Shown here piece by piece: positions 11,431 through 22,946 of a stretch of 64,000 nucleotides of DNA (position 1 is the stretch's first letter; each line of letters opens with the position of its first letter). Made by a program: the position numbers and the translations under genes. The notes below the pieces were generated by a model. That model was not told the origin of the DNA. It saw nothing but the letters and a program-made list of their open reading frames with translations, and made no database searches. Source of the stretch: Bretschneidera sinensis (Eukaryota; Streptophyta; Magnoliopsida; Brassicales; Akaniaceae); contig CM043700.1 of NCBI GenBank assembly GCA_023935145.1, positions 71,396,120 through 71,460,119 of the forward strand. Reading direction: 5' to 3'.

Positions 11431-12017
11431 GTTTCAAACCCAAAACAGCATCCTCTATAACTCTACACAACGGACCTTCTATAACCACCCCATTCATCAC
11501 GCACAATGCAACTAAGTCTACAAAACTTTAAACCTAAAGCTCTAATACCAAAAATGTAACAACTCATCTCGAGTGGGCCCTACAAATCATACAAATCAAC
11601 AACATTCCTTTTTCAATCAATTCAAGTCTATACATACATATTACCTTAATACAAGGACAATTCTCAATACAATACATTAACTCTTAATACCTTACCAAAA
11701 AAAACCAAAGAAAAGGGAAAGTTTTCTCGATTTACCCCTAAAGTACACTTTTACAAAACTAGACTAAGACAAAAACTTGAACTTTCAAAGAAACCCAAGA
11801 GGTGAGGATGCTATGGACGAGGACCTTACTAAGGTCTTCTTTCAACTCTGATTATAAGTCTTCTGGTATTTCCTTGAAATATTAGTAAAAATAAATGGAT
11901 AAGCTAAAAAGCTCAGTGAGTAAAGAACTTACTAGAAACAATCGCTTAAAAAGTAATTCATAAATTGCCAATTTTATTATATGGGTCGTTATGTAATTAT
12001 AATTATATAATAAAACT
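11431..12017 (-). mobile_element. Ty3/gypsy element G1: primer-site leader and start of LTR (first piece)
   Basis: On the minus strand an LTR ends in GAGTTGTTACA (edge at 11,555), followed by TTGGTATTAGAGC (about 11,540-11,552), an initiator-tRNA-Met-like primer site. This is the layout seen at 61,937-61,953 in the Tekay-like element. Bases 11,431-11,539 are leader. Bases 11,555-12,017 are LTR with AAGCTCAGTGAGTAAA-type words common in these LTRs. The LTR is cut at 12,017 by copia B and resumes at 18,439. Confidence 0.68.
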
Positions 12018-13073
12018 TGTTGTTATTTGTCTAAGGTTCAAACAGGTCCAACCATGGTTTAAAAATGGTTAAAGTCTAAACCAAAGGTGGAATATCATAG
12101 TTTAGCAAGTTAGAAGACTGCACACATATGTGTGCATCAATTTGGAGCAAGGAAAGGCCATCTGCACTAGTGTGCGCACTTCTGCACACAATCAGGGAAG
12201 TGTGCGCACAGCAGCAGCATCAGCATGCGCCATGGCGCCTAGCATCAGCACCATGGCGTCCAGAATGGTGTGCTGTAGGACTGCATCAACACCATGGTGC
12301 CCAGTAACCAGCACCATGGCATCCAAAATGGTGTGCTGTAGAACCGCATCAGCGCCATGGCGCCCAGCAACCAGCACCATGGCGTCTAGAAGGTGTGCAA
12401 AGGTGCCCTGCCCAGCACCATGGCGCCCCTTGTTGAGCGCCTAGGCGCAAGGCAAAGGGCTGCACACATGGACAGCCTATTTTAAGACCCTTTTAAGTGT
12501 GTGAGTGCAAGGTTAAAATGCACAGTACCACTTGGGAAGTGATGAAGGGCTATGATTAAGTGTAGATCATGATCAAAGGGTGAAAATTGATTCACAAGAA
12601 TGTCCAAGAAGTGAAAGGCTATAAAAGGGGTTCCCAAGCCTCATTTTACACATAGAATACAACACATATAAGACACACTTTAAGATCAATTGTAATACAA
12701 GAGAGAATTATGTGAGAGACATGAACACAAGAGGGACTCTTTGTAGTGAGGGCTAGTTGTAAAGAAGAGAGAGTAGTATAGAGAGAGAGCATTGTAATCT
12801 TCTTTCTTCTCTTCTTGGTTTCTTCAAGAACTTGAGCTTCTTGAAGGGGATTGTTGTAACTTGTAAGAACCATTTGAGCTAGTGCAGAGAGTTCGGAGGA
12901 GCTCACGGGGACGTAGGCACATTGTCGAACCTCGATAACAAATTGCTTGTCTTCTTTCTTTCTTTGATGTTCTGTTCTTGTATTCGATTGCTAAAATTCT
13001 TTTTACAAGTCATTCTAGACTTGGGTGTTTGGAAGATCACCACCTGGGCATCTTGTCAAGGTGATTTCCAACA
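12018..13073 (+). repeat. 5' LTR of copia B
   Basis: This 1,056-bp LTR contains a 63-bp tandem repeat (units starting at 12,246, 12,309 and partly 12,372, each beginning CAGCACCATGG) in the presumed U3. A TATA-like GGCTATAAAAGGGG lies at 12,618-12,631. Because 63 is a multiple of three, the repeat leaves spurious open frames on both strands. Confidence 0.9.
12246..12397 (+). repeat. 63-bp tandem repeat in copia B LTR
   Basis: Two full units and one partial unit, each of the form CAGCACCATGGCGTCCAGAA followed by a GGTGTGCTGTAG block. The same array is in the 3' LTR (starting about 17,650). It lies upstream of the TATA-like box, so it may be a U3 enhancer-type array (inference). Confidence 0.85.
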
Positions 13074-13074
13074 G

Positions 13075-13086
13075 TGGTATCAGAGC
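13075..13086 (+). other. primer binding site, initiator tRNA-Met type
   Basis: TGGTATCAGAGC one base after the 5' LTR end is the standard plant copia primer site complementary to the 3' end of initiator methionyl tRNA. Confidence 0.92.
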
Positions 13087-13313
13087 TGCACAGCTGGTTA
13101 TCGGAGTAAGAAGTAGAAGGTGACGGAGCCAAGACTCCAAGAATCAAATATCAAATTCTTGGGTGATTCAAGAACGGTGTAAAGATCAAGATCTGGTCGT
13201 GTTCTTGAAGGTTGATTCAAGAATGGTGTTAAGATCCATCTTCAATCTGTGTTCTTGAGGTTGAAGAAAGCATTTGTGGGTAGTGCATAAATCTGGGATC
13301 TTGTCCACAAAAG

Positions 13314-14150
13314 ATGGCTTCAAATTTTTGTGTAGAGAAGTCTGATGGAAAATGAGACTTTACCCTGTGGAAGCGGAAGATCAATGCGGTTCTAATGCAA
13401 CAGAAAGTGGACTTAGCTATTGGAGAAGATGATGCTTTTCCAGCAAGTGTCACGGAGGACCAGCGGACCGAGATGAAGAAGATGGCTTATAGCACCATTT
13501 TATTGCACATGTCGGATAGTGTCACAAGGGAGTGAGAAGACTCGGAGGATCCGACTGCCATATGGAAGAAACTAGATGAGTTGTTTCTTACCAAAACTCT
13601 TCCTAACAAGATTTATCTTCTTAAAAGAATCTTTGCTTTTAAAATGGATCCTAGTAAAGAGTTGCAAGATAATCTTGATGTCTTTAATAAGCTAGTTCAA
13701 GATTTGAATAACTGTAGCATTATTTTTCCAGATGAACAATTGGCTGTTATTTTGTTAAATTCTCTTCCTGATTGCTTTGATAACTTGATTAATACCATTG
13801 AGTATGGAAGGGATACTTTGACAAAGGAGATTGTGATCAATGCCATAAGGGCACATGATTTTAAAGCCAAGATGAAGGAGACATCAAGTGGTGATGGGCT
13901 ATTCTTAAGAGGAAGGCCAAAAACTCGGAATGGCAGTAGCAACCATGGCAACTACCGGCAGAAATCAAGAGGTAAAGGGTAGAACCATGGGAGATCTCAT
14001 TCCAAGACAAGACTTAGAGGAGGAAGGAGATGCTTCTACTGTAACAAAAAGGGCCATTTCAAGAAAGATTGCAAGAAAAGTATATGGGATGAGAGGAGAA
14101 GCCATACCAACAATGGAGTGGCTTCGGTTGCCAAAGGAGAACAGCAAGAT
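13314..14150 (+). pseudogene. copia B gag with CCHC zinc knuckle
   Basis: Gag forms the particle that packages element RNA. The frame opens at ATGGCTTC (13,314) with MASNFCVEKSDG. It is stopped almost at once, then continues as DFTLWKRKINAVLMQQKVDLA (a Tnt1-like gag start) with a second stop near 13,533. The clean frame 13,581-13,979 carries KIYLLKRIFAFKM and the UBN2-type region FNKLVQDL through NSLPDCFDNLINTI. After one stop at 13,980 the same frame gives the knuckle CFYCNKKGHFKKDC (14,031-14,072). Three premature stops mark it as dead. Confidence 0.88.
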
Positions 14151-14820
14151 AATGTGCTTATTGTGTGCTCAAAATGTGAGCAGGAGGCAAGGCAGTGGAA
14201 AGTGGATTCTTGATTCTGGGTGTACTTATCATATGTGCCCTCACAAGGAATGGTTCAAGAATTTCAAGGAGATCAATGATGGAAGGGTCTTCTTGGGGAA
14301 TGACAATTATTGCCAAGTAAGAGGGATTGGAGACATCCAATTGAGGATGTTTGATGGAGTCACAAGGCTGCTGCGAAATGTGAGGTATCTTCCATATTTG
14401 AAGAGAAATTTGATCTCATTGGGGCAACTGGATTCCATGGGGTATACATGCAAAGTAGAGGGAGAAAAAATCAAAGTGGCCAAGGGATCTTTGGTAGTGA
14501 TCAAGGCAGTAAGAAATGATGGACTCTATGAGATGATCGGAGAGACAGAAATCAATGATCAAGCAGCAAGCTTGATGGCTGAGATGGACAAGGCAGCCCT
14601 TTGGCACACTCGCTTGGGTCACATAAACGAAAAAGGCCTGCAAATGCTTAGCAAGGAAGGTCTACTTGGTGGTGACAAAGTAGAAAAACTGGATTTCTAT
14701 GAGAGTTGCATTCTTGGGAAGCAACACAGGGTCAGCTTCAACACCGGAGTGCACAAGTCCAAAGGGATTCTTGACTACATTCATTCGGACCTTTGGGGAC
14801 TAGCTAGGATACCAACATAG
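13930..14820 (+). pseudogene. copia B protease and integrase N-terminus
   Basis: The 296-codon frame is out of gag phase at first, then enters the pol phase. WILDSGCTYHMCPH at about 14,203 is the aspartic protease active site (DSG). LISLGQLDSMGY and the pre-integrase zinc-binding motif (LWHTRLGHINEKGLQML, then CILGKQHRVSF) follow. The first catalytic Asp of the integrase is in YIHSDLWG near 14,790. An in-frame TAG ends it at 14,820, where the functional protein would continue (RGNFYFLSLIDDYSRRVWVY). Confidence 0.9.
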
Positions 14821-15390
14821 AGAGGTAACTTTTACTTTCTGTCTTTAATTGATGATTATTCAAGAAGAGTGTGGGTTTATTTGCTTAGGAATAAATCTTA
14901 TGCCTTGAATAAATTTGTTGTGTGGAAGAAGTTGTTGGAAACTCAAACGGGTAGGATAATTAAGGCTTTACGAACCGATAATGGCTTAGAATTTTGCAAT
15001 AATGATTTTGATAAATTTTGTGAATTAAATGGCATTCTAAGGCATAAGACGGTTGTAAAAACACCCCAGCAAAATGGAGTTGCTGAAAGAATGAATAGAC
15101 CTCTTATGGAGAAGGTTAGGTGCATGTTAATAGGATCTGGGTTACCAAAATATTTTTGGGGAGAAGCTGTGGCTACAGCTGCATACTTGATAAATAGATC
15201 ACCCTCTAGAGCTTTAGAGCTCAAGACTCCCATTGAGATGTGGAGTGTAAAACCCCCTGAATTAAACAACCTTAGGACTTTTGGTTGTGCTGCATATGCA
15301 CATCAAAAAGAGGATAAACTTAGCCCAAGATCTAGAAAATGTATATTTCTAGGATATGGTGATGGGGTTAAGGGATATAGGTTGTAGTCC
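14821..15390 (+). pseudogene. copia B integrase core
   Basis: The integrase core inserts the DNA copy into the genome. It continues the frame of the preceding entry after one stop. LIDDYSRRVWVYLL, then LRTDNGLEFCN (second catalytic Asp), KTPQQNGVAERMNR (catalytic Glu) and FGCAAYAHQKEDKLSPRSRKCIFLGYGDGVKGYR (copia GKGY-like end) are all in order. All three catalytic acidic residues are still readable. The frame stops at 15,387. Confidence 0.9.
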
Positions 15391-16978
15391 TTAGAAAATA
15401 AGGGCATGAAACTAATTATAAGTAGGGATGTTATTTTTAATGAATTGTTATTTCCTTACTTGGAGAAAACTAACCCTGCAGGGGCTAGTGAGCAGACCAA
15501 ACCGGAAGTTATGGAGCATCGCATCAAGGAGAACTCGGTTCAGGTAGAGCAGAGGAGGCAAGAGGGTTTGGACCAGGTAGAGCCCTTGGATGAAGGCCAA
15601 GAAGCTCAAGAAACTCAAGAAGAGGCTGAATAAGAAGAGGTTGATGCAGTAAATAACTACCAGCTCACAAGAGACCAAGGAAGGAGAGTGGTTAGACCAC
15701 CCTTGAGATATGGGTTTGTGGATGCGAATGTAGCAGCTCCTTGGATAGAAGGAGAGGTTGAACCATAAACTTACAAGGATGCCATGGAGTGTAAGGATTC
15801 ATCAAAGTGGCAGCTGGCTATGGAGGAAGAAATGGACTCTTTGATGAAGAATAATTCTTGGGAGCTGGTGCCCAAACCAGAAAAATAGAGAGTGATGGAT
15901 TGTAGATGGCTCTACAAGATCAAAGAAAGAAATACTCCAGAGGATGAAGTCTGGTATAAAGCTAGTCTGGTATAAAGCTAGGCTGGTGGCAAAGGGGTTC
16001 ACACAAAAAGAAGGCATAGATTTCACCAAAATCTTCTCATCGGTTGTGAAGTACAAGACGATCCGGATAGTGTTAGCATTGGTGGTCCAATTTGATTGGG
16101 AAATTGAGCAAATGAATGTGAAGACAGCGTTCTTACATGGAGAGCTCGATGATACCATTTTCATGAGGTAACCCGAAGGCTATGAGGAAAGAAGGCAGGG
16201 AGAGTTAGTGTGCAAATTAAAGAAATCTCTCTATGACCTGAAGCAATTACCTAGGCAATGGAATAAGAGGTTTGATTCCTTTGTAATCAACTTGGGTTTC
16301 ATGATAAGCTACTATGATTCTTGCTTGTACTATAAGGGGCAGAAGATTGAGGAGATGGTGATCATTCTCATCTATGTTGATGACATGTTGCTGGTTGGGA
16401 GCAGCATGGAGAGGATAAATAAATTGAAGGCTCAACTCAGTGAGGAGTTTGAGATGAAGGATCTTGGCCATGCAATAAAGATCCTTGGGATGTGTATCAT
16501 CTGGGAAAGGGAGAGAAACAGATTGAAGATCTCTCAAACTTCCTACATAGAGAAGATGATATCTAAATTCTCTATGGAATATAGCAAACTAGTGAATGTT
16601 CCCTTTGCTGGTCATTTCAAGGTCTCCAGCGATCAATGTCCAAGATCGGAGGTGGAGAAGAAGGAAATAGAGAAAGTCCCCTACTCTAGTGTTGTTGGTT
16701 CTGTTATGTACACCATGGTAAGCACTAGACCGGACATTGCTCATACAATGAGTGTTCTTAGCAGGTTTATAAGTAATCTCAGAAAGGAGCATTGGCTTGG
16801 GATGAAGTGGTTGCTGAGGTATTTGAAGGGAAGCCCAAAAGTAGGGCTGGTATATGAGAAGAGTGGTAATACCATCTGCCTTGAGGAGTTTACAGAATCT
16901 GACTATGGAGCAGACCGGGATAAAAGGAGATCGATTACCCCTTATTTTTTCAACTTAAATGGATGTTGTGTAAGTTAG
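15391..16978 (+). pseudogene. copia B reverse transcriptase
   Basis: A linker with several stops (15,406-15,930) leads into the RT domain. [16 protein letters not shown] begins near 15,971, VKTAFLHGELDDTIFM follows, an in-frame stop falls at 16,169-16,171, and then CKLKKSLYDLKQLPRQWNKR and the catalytic YVDDMLLVG (16,373-16,399). The connection region holds YSSVVGSVMY and STRPDIAHTMSVLSRF. A 17-bp direct repeat (GTCTGGTATAAAGCTAG-like, 15,950-15,983) duplicates part of the start of the domain. The frame ends at 16,978 with a stop where RNase H should continue. Confidence 0.9.
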
Positions 16979-17344
16979 AAGGCTCAGTTGCAGCCAGTGG
17001 TAGCACTCTCAACAACCGAGGCTGAGTACATAGCTGCTACGGAGGCCATCAAGGAAGCTATGTGGTGTAAAGGGTTGCTTGAAGAGTTGAAGGTACTGGA
17101 TGAGCAGGTTGTGCTATTTTCGAATTGTCAAAGTGCCTTGCACTTATGTAAAAATCCAGTGTTCCATGAGAGGACAAAGCATATGGATGTTCGGTATCAT
17201 TTCATTTGGGAAAATGTTACGAAAGGATGCATCCATGTGGACAAGGTTGCCATGGAAGAAAATCCTACGGACTTGGGTACTAAAGTTCTACCTCTAAGTA
17301 AGTTCAATCATTGCCTTGAATTACTTAGGATTGGAGTTGGTTAA
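16979..17344 (+). pseudogene. copia B RNase H
   Basis: From 16,988 the frame is open for 118 codons. It holds VALSTTEAEYIAATEAIKEA, CQSALHLCKNPVFHERTKHMDVRYHF and the C-terminal LSKFNHCLELLRIGVG. RNase H removes the RNA strand of the hybrid. This domain is nearly intact but is separated from RT by one stop codon. Confidence 0.9.
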
Positions 17345-17427
17345 TTGGTGACTCAAGATGAGTTTGGATCCCGAAGCTTTCTGCACAATGGTTCAGGTTT
17401 TTTGAACACTTAGACAAAGGTAGAGAT

Positions 17428-18438
17428 TGTTGTTATTTGTCTAAGGTTCAAATAGGTCCAACCATGGTTTAAAAATGGTTAAAGTCCAAACCAAAGGGGG
17501 AGTATCAGAGTTCAGCAAGTTAGAAGACTGCACACATGAGTGTGCATTAATTTGGAGCAAGGGAAGGCCATGCCCACTAGTGTGCGCACTTCTGCACACA
17601 ATCAGGGAAGTGTGCTCACAGCATCAGCATGCGCCATGGTGCCCAGCATCAGCACCATGGCGTCCAGAATGGTGTGCTGTAGGACCGCATCAGTTCCATG
17701 GCGCCCAGTAACCATCACCATGGTGTCCAGAATGGTGTGCTGTAGGACCGCATCAGCGCCATGGCGCCCAGCAACCAGCACTATGGCATCCAGAAGGTGT
17801 GTAAAGGTGCCCTGCCCAGCGCCATGGCGCCCCATGTTGAGCGCCTAGGGGCTAGGCAAAGGGCTGCACATATGGACAGCCTGACAGCCTATTTTAAGAC
17901 CCTTTTAAGTGCGTGAGTGCAAGGTTAAAATGCACAGCACCACTTAGGAAGTGATGAAGGGCTATGATTAAGTGGAGATCATGATCAAAGGGTGAAAATT
18001 GATTCACAAGAATGTCCAAGAAGTGAAAGGCTATAAAAGGGGTTCCCAAGCCTCATTTTTCACATATAGAATACAACACATACAAGACACACTTTGAGAT
18101 CAATTGTAATACAAGGGAGAATTGTGTGAGAGACATAAACACAAGAGGGACTCTTTGTAGTGAGGGCTGGTTGTAAAGAAAATAGAGTAGTATAGAGAGA
18201 GAGCATTGAAGGGGATTGTTATAACTTGTAAGAACCATTTGAGATAGTGCAGAGAGTTTGGAGGAACTCACGGGGACGTAGGCACATTGCTGAACCTCGA
18301 TAACAAATTGCTTGTCTTCTTTCTTTCTTTGATGTTCTGTTCTTGTGTTCGATTGCTGAAATTCTTTCTACAAGTCATTCTAGACTTGAGTGTTTGGAAA
18401 ATCACCACCTGGGCATCTTGTCAAGGTGATTTCTAACA
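17428..18438 (+). repeat. 3' LTR of copia B
   Basis: Starts TGTTGTTATTTG after the purine tract and ends TTTCTAACA. It is about 45 bp shorter than the 5' LTR, mainly through a deletion after 18,207 that removes the TCTTCTTTCTTCTCTTCTTG-like segment present at 12,797-12,816. Confidence 0.9.
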
Positions 18439-19245
18439 CAAATTTTATATATAAACTTTAGATTTATTTTTCTTATTTCTTATCACAGAAGGAAATAATC
18501 ATTTCACACAATACTAGTATTCTTAGTTTATTCAATTTTTGTAATGCAAATCACATCCACACACAATAGATCAATCACTTATGAGCAACAATCATCACTA
18601 CATCTTGCAAATCACAACAATAGATAAATCATCCTCTACACTGAGCTAATCATATAACACGTGCCCCTCATGGGGCAAGTACCAATCATGCCCCTCATAG
18701 GCCAACCACCACACTATATCAATGAAATATAAATCTTATGCAATGTGATGCAATGCAATGCACAATCTTATCACTGCCCCTCACTGGGCCAATCTCATCA
18801 TAATGGGGACGTCTCCCCATGTACCTATACGTTGAATCATCATATCATATAACCCTGGATCCCCTTTCACCCATATCTAAGCGGAGTCCTACACGTCTAA
18901 TATATTTCGGTACCTTTACACCCCTTGTGGGAAGAGATCTACCGGCCTCACTCATCAGTCACCCCTCATAACATACCATCAAACAATTTTTACTATGCAA
19001 GATGCATTCATGAAGAAATGTTACGCAAGCAAGCAAACATCAATCATTCACATCATCAATTCGTCAAGCCTTTTCATTACAACTATACAAATCACAACTT
19101 TCAAATATGGAACACATCAAGCAATTTCCATACTGAAATCTTATACATTCCCATATCTTATCATATATAAATGTATATGTATATACAAACTCATTGGCAT
19201 TGAACTGATCAAGATATCCTTGTTCAGTGCAAACCAGACTTCCTA
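18439..19245 (-). mobile_element. Ty3/gypsy element G1 LTR, second piece
   Basis: Continuation of the LTR cut at 12,017. It is AT-rich with words typical of these LTRs (GTGCCCCTCATGGGGCAAG, GGGGACGTCTCCCCATG, ACACCCCTTGTGGGAAG). The right end is not a clean LTR edge; the sequence changes to copia C at about 19,245. No coding signal. Confidence 0.5.
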
Positions 19246-20056
19246 GGAAGTACGTAGATCATAGATATCTTGCAAGATGTCAGAGGTGAGATTATCGTTA
19301 ATCCAGGATCTGAGGCACTAGTCAGTCTGAACCCAAGTGGTGTAGGTAGGATTGAGAACAGTTTGACATTCACTGGTTAGGACTAGGTGAGAGAGACAGG
19401 GAGAGGAACCATTAACATAGCCAAGTAGGTCATAACTGATGAAAACCAGTAGAAATTGAGACCACTAAAGGATATAGTTAGTGTTGTCTAATTTTAAACT
19501 CACTAGGTGGGTGATACTAGGAGTAGATAATAGGGGTAGGTTTGGAAAAGCAGGTGGAGGTATGGTGGGCATAGGAGAGTGGACAAGCTGATTTTGTGGT
19601 GTAGAGGCTGTGATGGTGGGCGAAATATATAGGTTTTGATTTGTGGCTAGTAGAAGGTGGTTTGTATTGGTGGGAGGATTGGGGTAAGTGGCGACAAGAA
19701 AAGGTAGGGTGGCAGCGCTGGCAACAAGATGAGGCGATATGGCAGCAGCAGCAACTGTGTGGCCGGGTTGAAAAGAGGTAGGGTTAGGAAAATTTTCCAT
19801 TATTTAGAGTTTAATATAAAATAGAAGAGTTAGGGTTTAGGATCTTATTACTACGATGCCATGAAGAAACTAAAAGAGAAATTAGGGTTTGTGTTTACTG
19901 ACTGCTTAATGTTGCAGTAATAGGAGCTTATATTTATAGAGTGTATACATAAGAGTTTCCTATTAACATTAGAACTAGAGTTTCCTAATATTATTTACAT
20001 TAGGAAATATATACGTTTACAATTGGGAACACAAATCCTATGTCATAATACTACCA
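19246..20056 (-). mobile_element. Ty1/copia element C, 5' end only
   Basis: On the minus strand a short putative LTR (20,056 to 19,862, TATA-like CTCTATAAATATAAGC) ends TTTCTTCA. It is followed by a degenerate primer site (TGGCATCGTAGTAATAAG) and a gag start. The rest of the element is missing. Its left limit is approximate. Confidence 0.6.
19465..19800 (-). pseudogene. copia C gag N-terminus
   Basis: A 111-codon frame starts MENFPNPTSFQPGH, runs through a long proline-, threonine- and alanine-rich stretch, and ends with LVSLKLDNTNYIL. That last motif is the beginning of the copia gag core (usually followed by W and a charged helix). The frame stops at the TAG at 19,465, where a functional protein would continue. 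It is 60 bp downstream of the LTR end, as expected for gag. Confidence 0.65.
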
Positions 20057-22270
20057 TACCATCATCTTTGATTCTAAATTCTGATTGTTTTCCACTCGGT
20101 ACTTCCAGCTTAATCTTTCTTATCTCTTCATCTTTACCTTGAATTTCTAAAAGATGTTCTACAATGGATGATTACACTATCATGTTAGCTAATAATCCTC
20201 CTCTCTCACCTATCTTTAATTCCATTCTTATATTTCTTGATTCTACCATCATATTCACATTATGTCTACCACGTTTATGCGGTATCTTTAGACGTACATC
20301 AAAATAATTTATTTTATATGTCCACTTTATTAAGTTTTATGCAATCTACAACATATTAAAACCTATAGCTTTGATACCAAAATTGTAATGACTCATCCTG
20401 GGCGGGCCCACCTAAGATGGTATCGTCACTTTTGAGAATGAAGCACGACTTATATAACTTAACTAATGCATTTATAACTTGAAAGTAATTACAAACATCT
20501 ATCCCAACTCTTTACAAATGAGATACAACTCTTTTATTTACAGTGCTTACAAAAATATACAAACATTTGCATCAATGCATGTACATGTGCATGACTGATA
20601 CAATATTTTATAGATATTTTTTTTCCTCTTTTCTTTTTCTTTCTTTCCTTTCTTTTGTCTTTCCTTTCTTTTCTTTTCTTGTCTGAAGATGTCAACCATG
20701 AGGACTTACCTAAATACTTACTCTGAATCAAGTCAAAGAATCTACTAATCCTGCCCGCAACTTGAAATTTGATTAAAATAATGGAGAGTGGGCTTTACAA
20801 GCTCAGTGAATTTCAATTTACTAGAAATAATCGATTTGTATACTTCTAATCACAATTTAAATAGATAATAAAAGCTTTTATTTGTTTATCAATTCTTATA
20901 TCACAAAATTTCTCATATATTTCAGTTATCATACAAATGTCATTTATGATATAATCTCATATATTTCAATCAACTTATAGATGTCATTTCTAATATCATT
21001 TTCATCATCTTTTTTTATCATAATTACCTCATAATGATATTCACATTTATTTCACCAAAATTTCACAATCATTTAGATGTCTCAACATTTTACTAATTAT
21101 AAATAAATAAACATGAATGCATAATCAACTCTTTTCATTTCCACATCACTTCATTTTCTTTTTCACATTTCATCACATCACATTTCATCCATACTATCAC
21201 AAGTATGGGCATCCATTTTTGGGTATCCATACCAGTCTCTGGTACAAATTTTGGGGACGTCTCTCCACATATCGAAATGTTTATGTCCAGACCACCCATA
21301 GTTCTAGTCTTCTACGAGACCACACACTCCATCCCTCGTGGCCCAGCAATGCATATGAACAATCACATATAAGCTGGCATAACATATCATCATATTAATC
21401 AAATCACTTTCTTTTCATAAAATCTCAGTTTATTTATCACATAAATTCAAGAAATTTATTTCTCTTTTTAAAAGATATAATTTACATCTTATCAACTTCT
21501 CATATAATTCAAACTTTCAATCTTTCTGTCATTAAGAGTTATCTTTCTCTTTAATTTATCAATTTTTATGCTTATAACATATATCACATCAAATCAATCA
21601 TATTTATAACATATTCATCAATTTTCTCATAATAAATTTTATTTCAAGTTTTATGTATTTTTTTTATTCTTTTCACTTACTTACAGTAAGTCGAACTTAC
21701 CACAAACAACTAAACGCTATCTTGGATTACTTCCTTGCCTTTTGCACTCCTCTCAATGACACCACGAAATGGTTCACCTCTATCTAACCAGAGCATACTT
21801 ATCAATCTTACTATCTCATAGCTTAATTTAAATAATATATTTATTTAGTTATGTGTTTAGTTATACAATTCCATTAAAAAAAAAATTGTAATTGAAGTTA
21901 CATCTTAATATATTAAACAAACAATTCTTTAGCTAAAATTTTCTCTGTAACATAAAATTAAGACATAAGTCTTATTGAAAACTTACCCCCAATTGATATG
22001 AAATCTTGATATTGAAATTAGATAATTGTAATTATCTAAAACTTTGGGATAATTTATGTCCATTTTTTTTTTTTTTTTGGTTAGAGAGAAATACAATTGA
22101 AGAAAGGAAGAGAAACCAAATGAAGAAAATGTTTTGACGTAAAAATGAAGCCTTTAATGGCTTCACAGACTTTTTAAAGCAGTCCCTTTTTTTAATATTA
22201 TATTATCAATTTTTATTACAAAAATAATACTATTATCATTCTTCACATGAATATATAAGGCTCCACATTC
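20057..22270 (-). mobile_element. Ty3/gypsy element G2: leader, primer site and LTR
   Basis: On the minus strand an LTR ends CCAGGATGAGTCATTACA (edge at 20,384). A primer site TTGGTATCAAAGC follows (about 20,368-20,381), then leader to 20,057. The LTR extends right with AAGCTCAGTGAATTTC and GGGGACGTCTCTCCACAT words shared with G1 and with the element at 59,678. The far edge is not identifiable, so the right limit is a guess. No coding frame. Confidence 0.55.
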
Positions 22271-22276
22271 TTCTTT

Positions 22277-22280
<4 letters not shown>

Positions 22281-22360
<80 letters not shown>
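22281..22360. repeat. (AT)n microsatellite
   Basis: About 78 bp of uninterrupted AT dinucleotide. A second, shorter AT run at 22,435-22,452 abuts the left LTR edge of the next element. Confidence 0.95.
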
Positions 22361-22362
<2 letters not shown>

Positions 22363-22946
22363 TTATTAAAAATATAAATTCCTTTCATCTTTCTTCATAT
22401 GAATAGGTAAGTCTTCTTCTTTTGTTGCTTATTTTATATATATATATATATATTGGAATTTTACCTCTAAAATCCATCAACTCAAATTTTAGGCAATAAA
22501 CAAATAAGTATCAAGCACACAATAATTTAGCGTGGTTTGGCAACTTCTTTGCCTACGCCACTAACAAACTCACAACTTTATTAATCCTTAACAGCAACTT
22601 TAGAAAAAATAAAATTATTACACTAACAACCTCACAACCCAAAATCTCCAATACACCCAAAGCTCTTCGTCTAGCTCTATTTATAATATTGAAATTATGA
22701 TTGTGTCTCAAACCTTCTCCAAGACCCCATTTATATTGAGAATATTTTCTTAATACTATTAAGAAAAGAACTACAACATCATAGTAGACTACTACTACTC
22801 CTTTTACAAGGAACAATCTAATAGAAAACTAGAACTACTCCTACGAAAACAACCAACTATAAAATAAGAAACTACTTTTTTCAAACCCATTAGAATTCTT
22901 TCTTGTGAGGATTTGAGCCAAAATCCTAACAAATCTCCACCTTGGC

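Larger units (their letters stand above)
12018..18438 (+). mobile_element. complete but decayed Ty1/copia retrotransposon B, 6.4 kb
   Basis: Both LTRs are present (12,018-13,073 and 17,428-18,438), each starting TGTTGTTATTTGTCTAAGG and ending with the AACA terminus. A primer site TGGTATCAGAGC lies at 13,075-13,086 and a purine tract ACAAAGGTAGAGAT precedes the 3' LTR. The order gag, protease, integrase, RT, RNase H is Ty1/copia. The tree-like fit is Tork/Tnt1 (inference). In-frame stops occur in gag, integrase and RT. No convincing 5-bp target duplication is seen (AAACT against CAAAT). It sits inside the G1 LTR. Confidence 0.92.

Noticed and set aside
12130..12444. 104-codon open frame with repeated MVCCRTAS-type peptide
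   Set aside because: It is a by-product of the 63-bp tandem repeat in the copia B LTR. The same frame appears in the other LTR and on the opposite strand.
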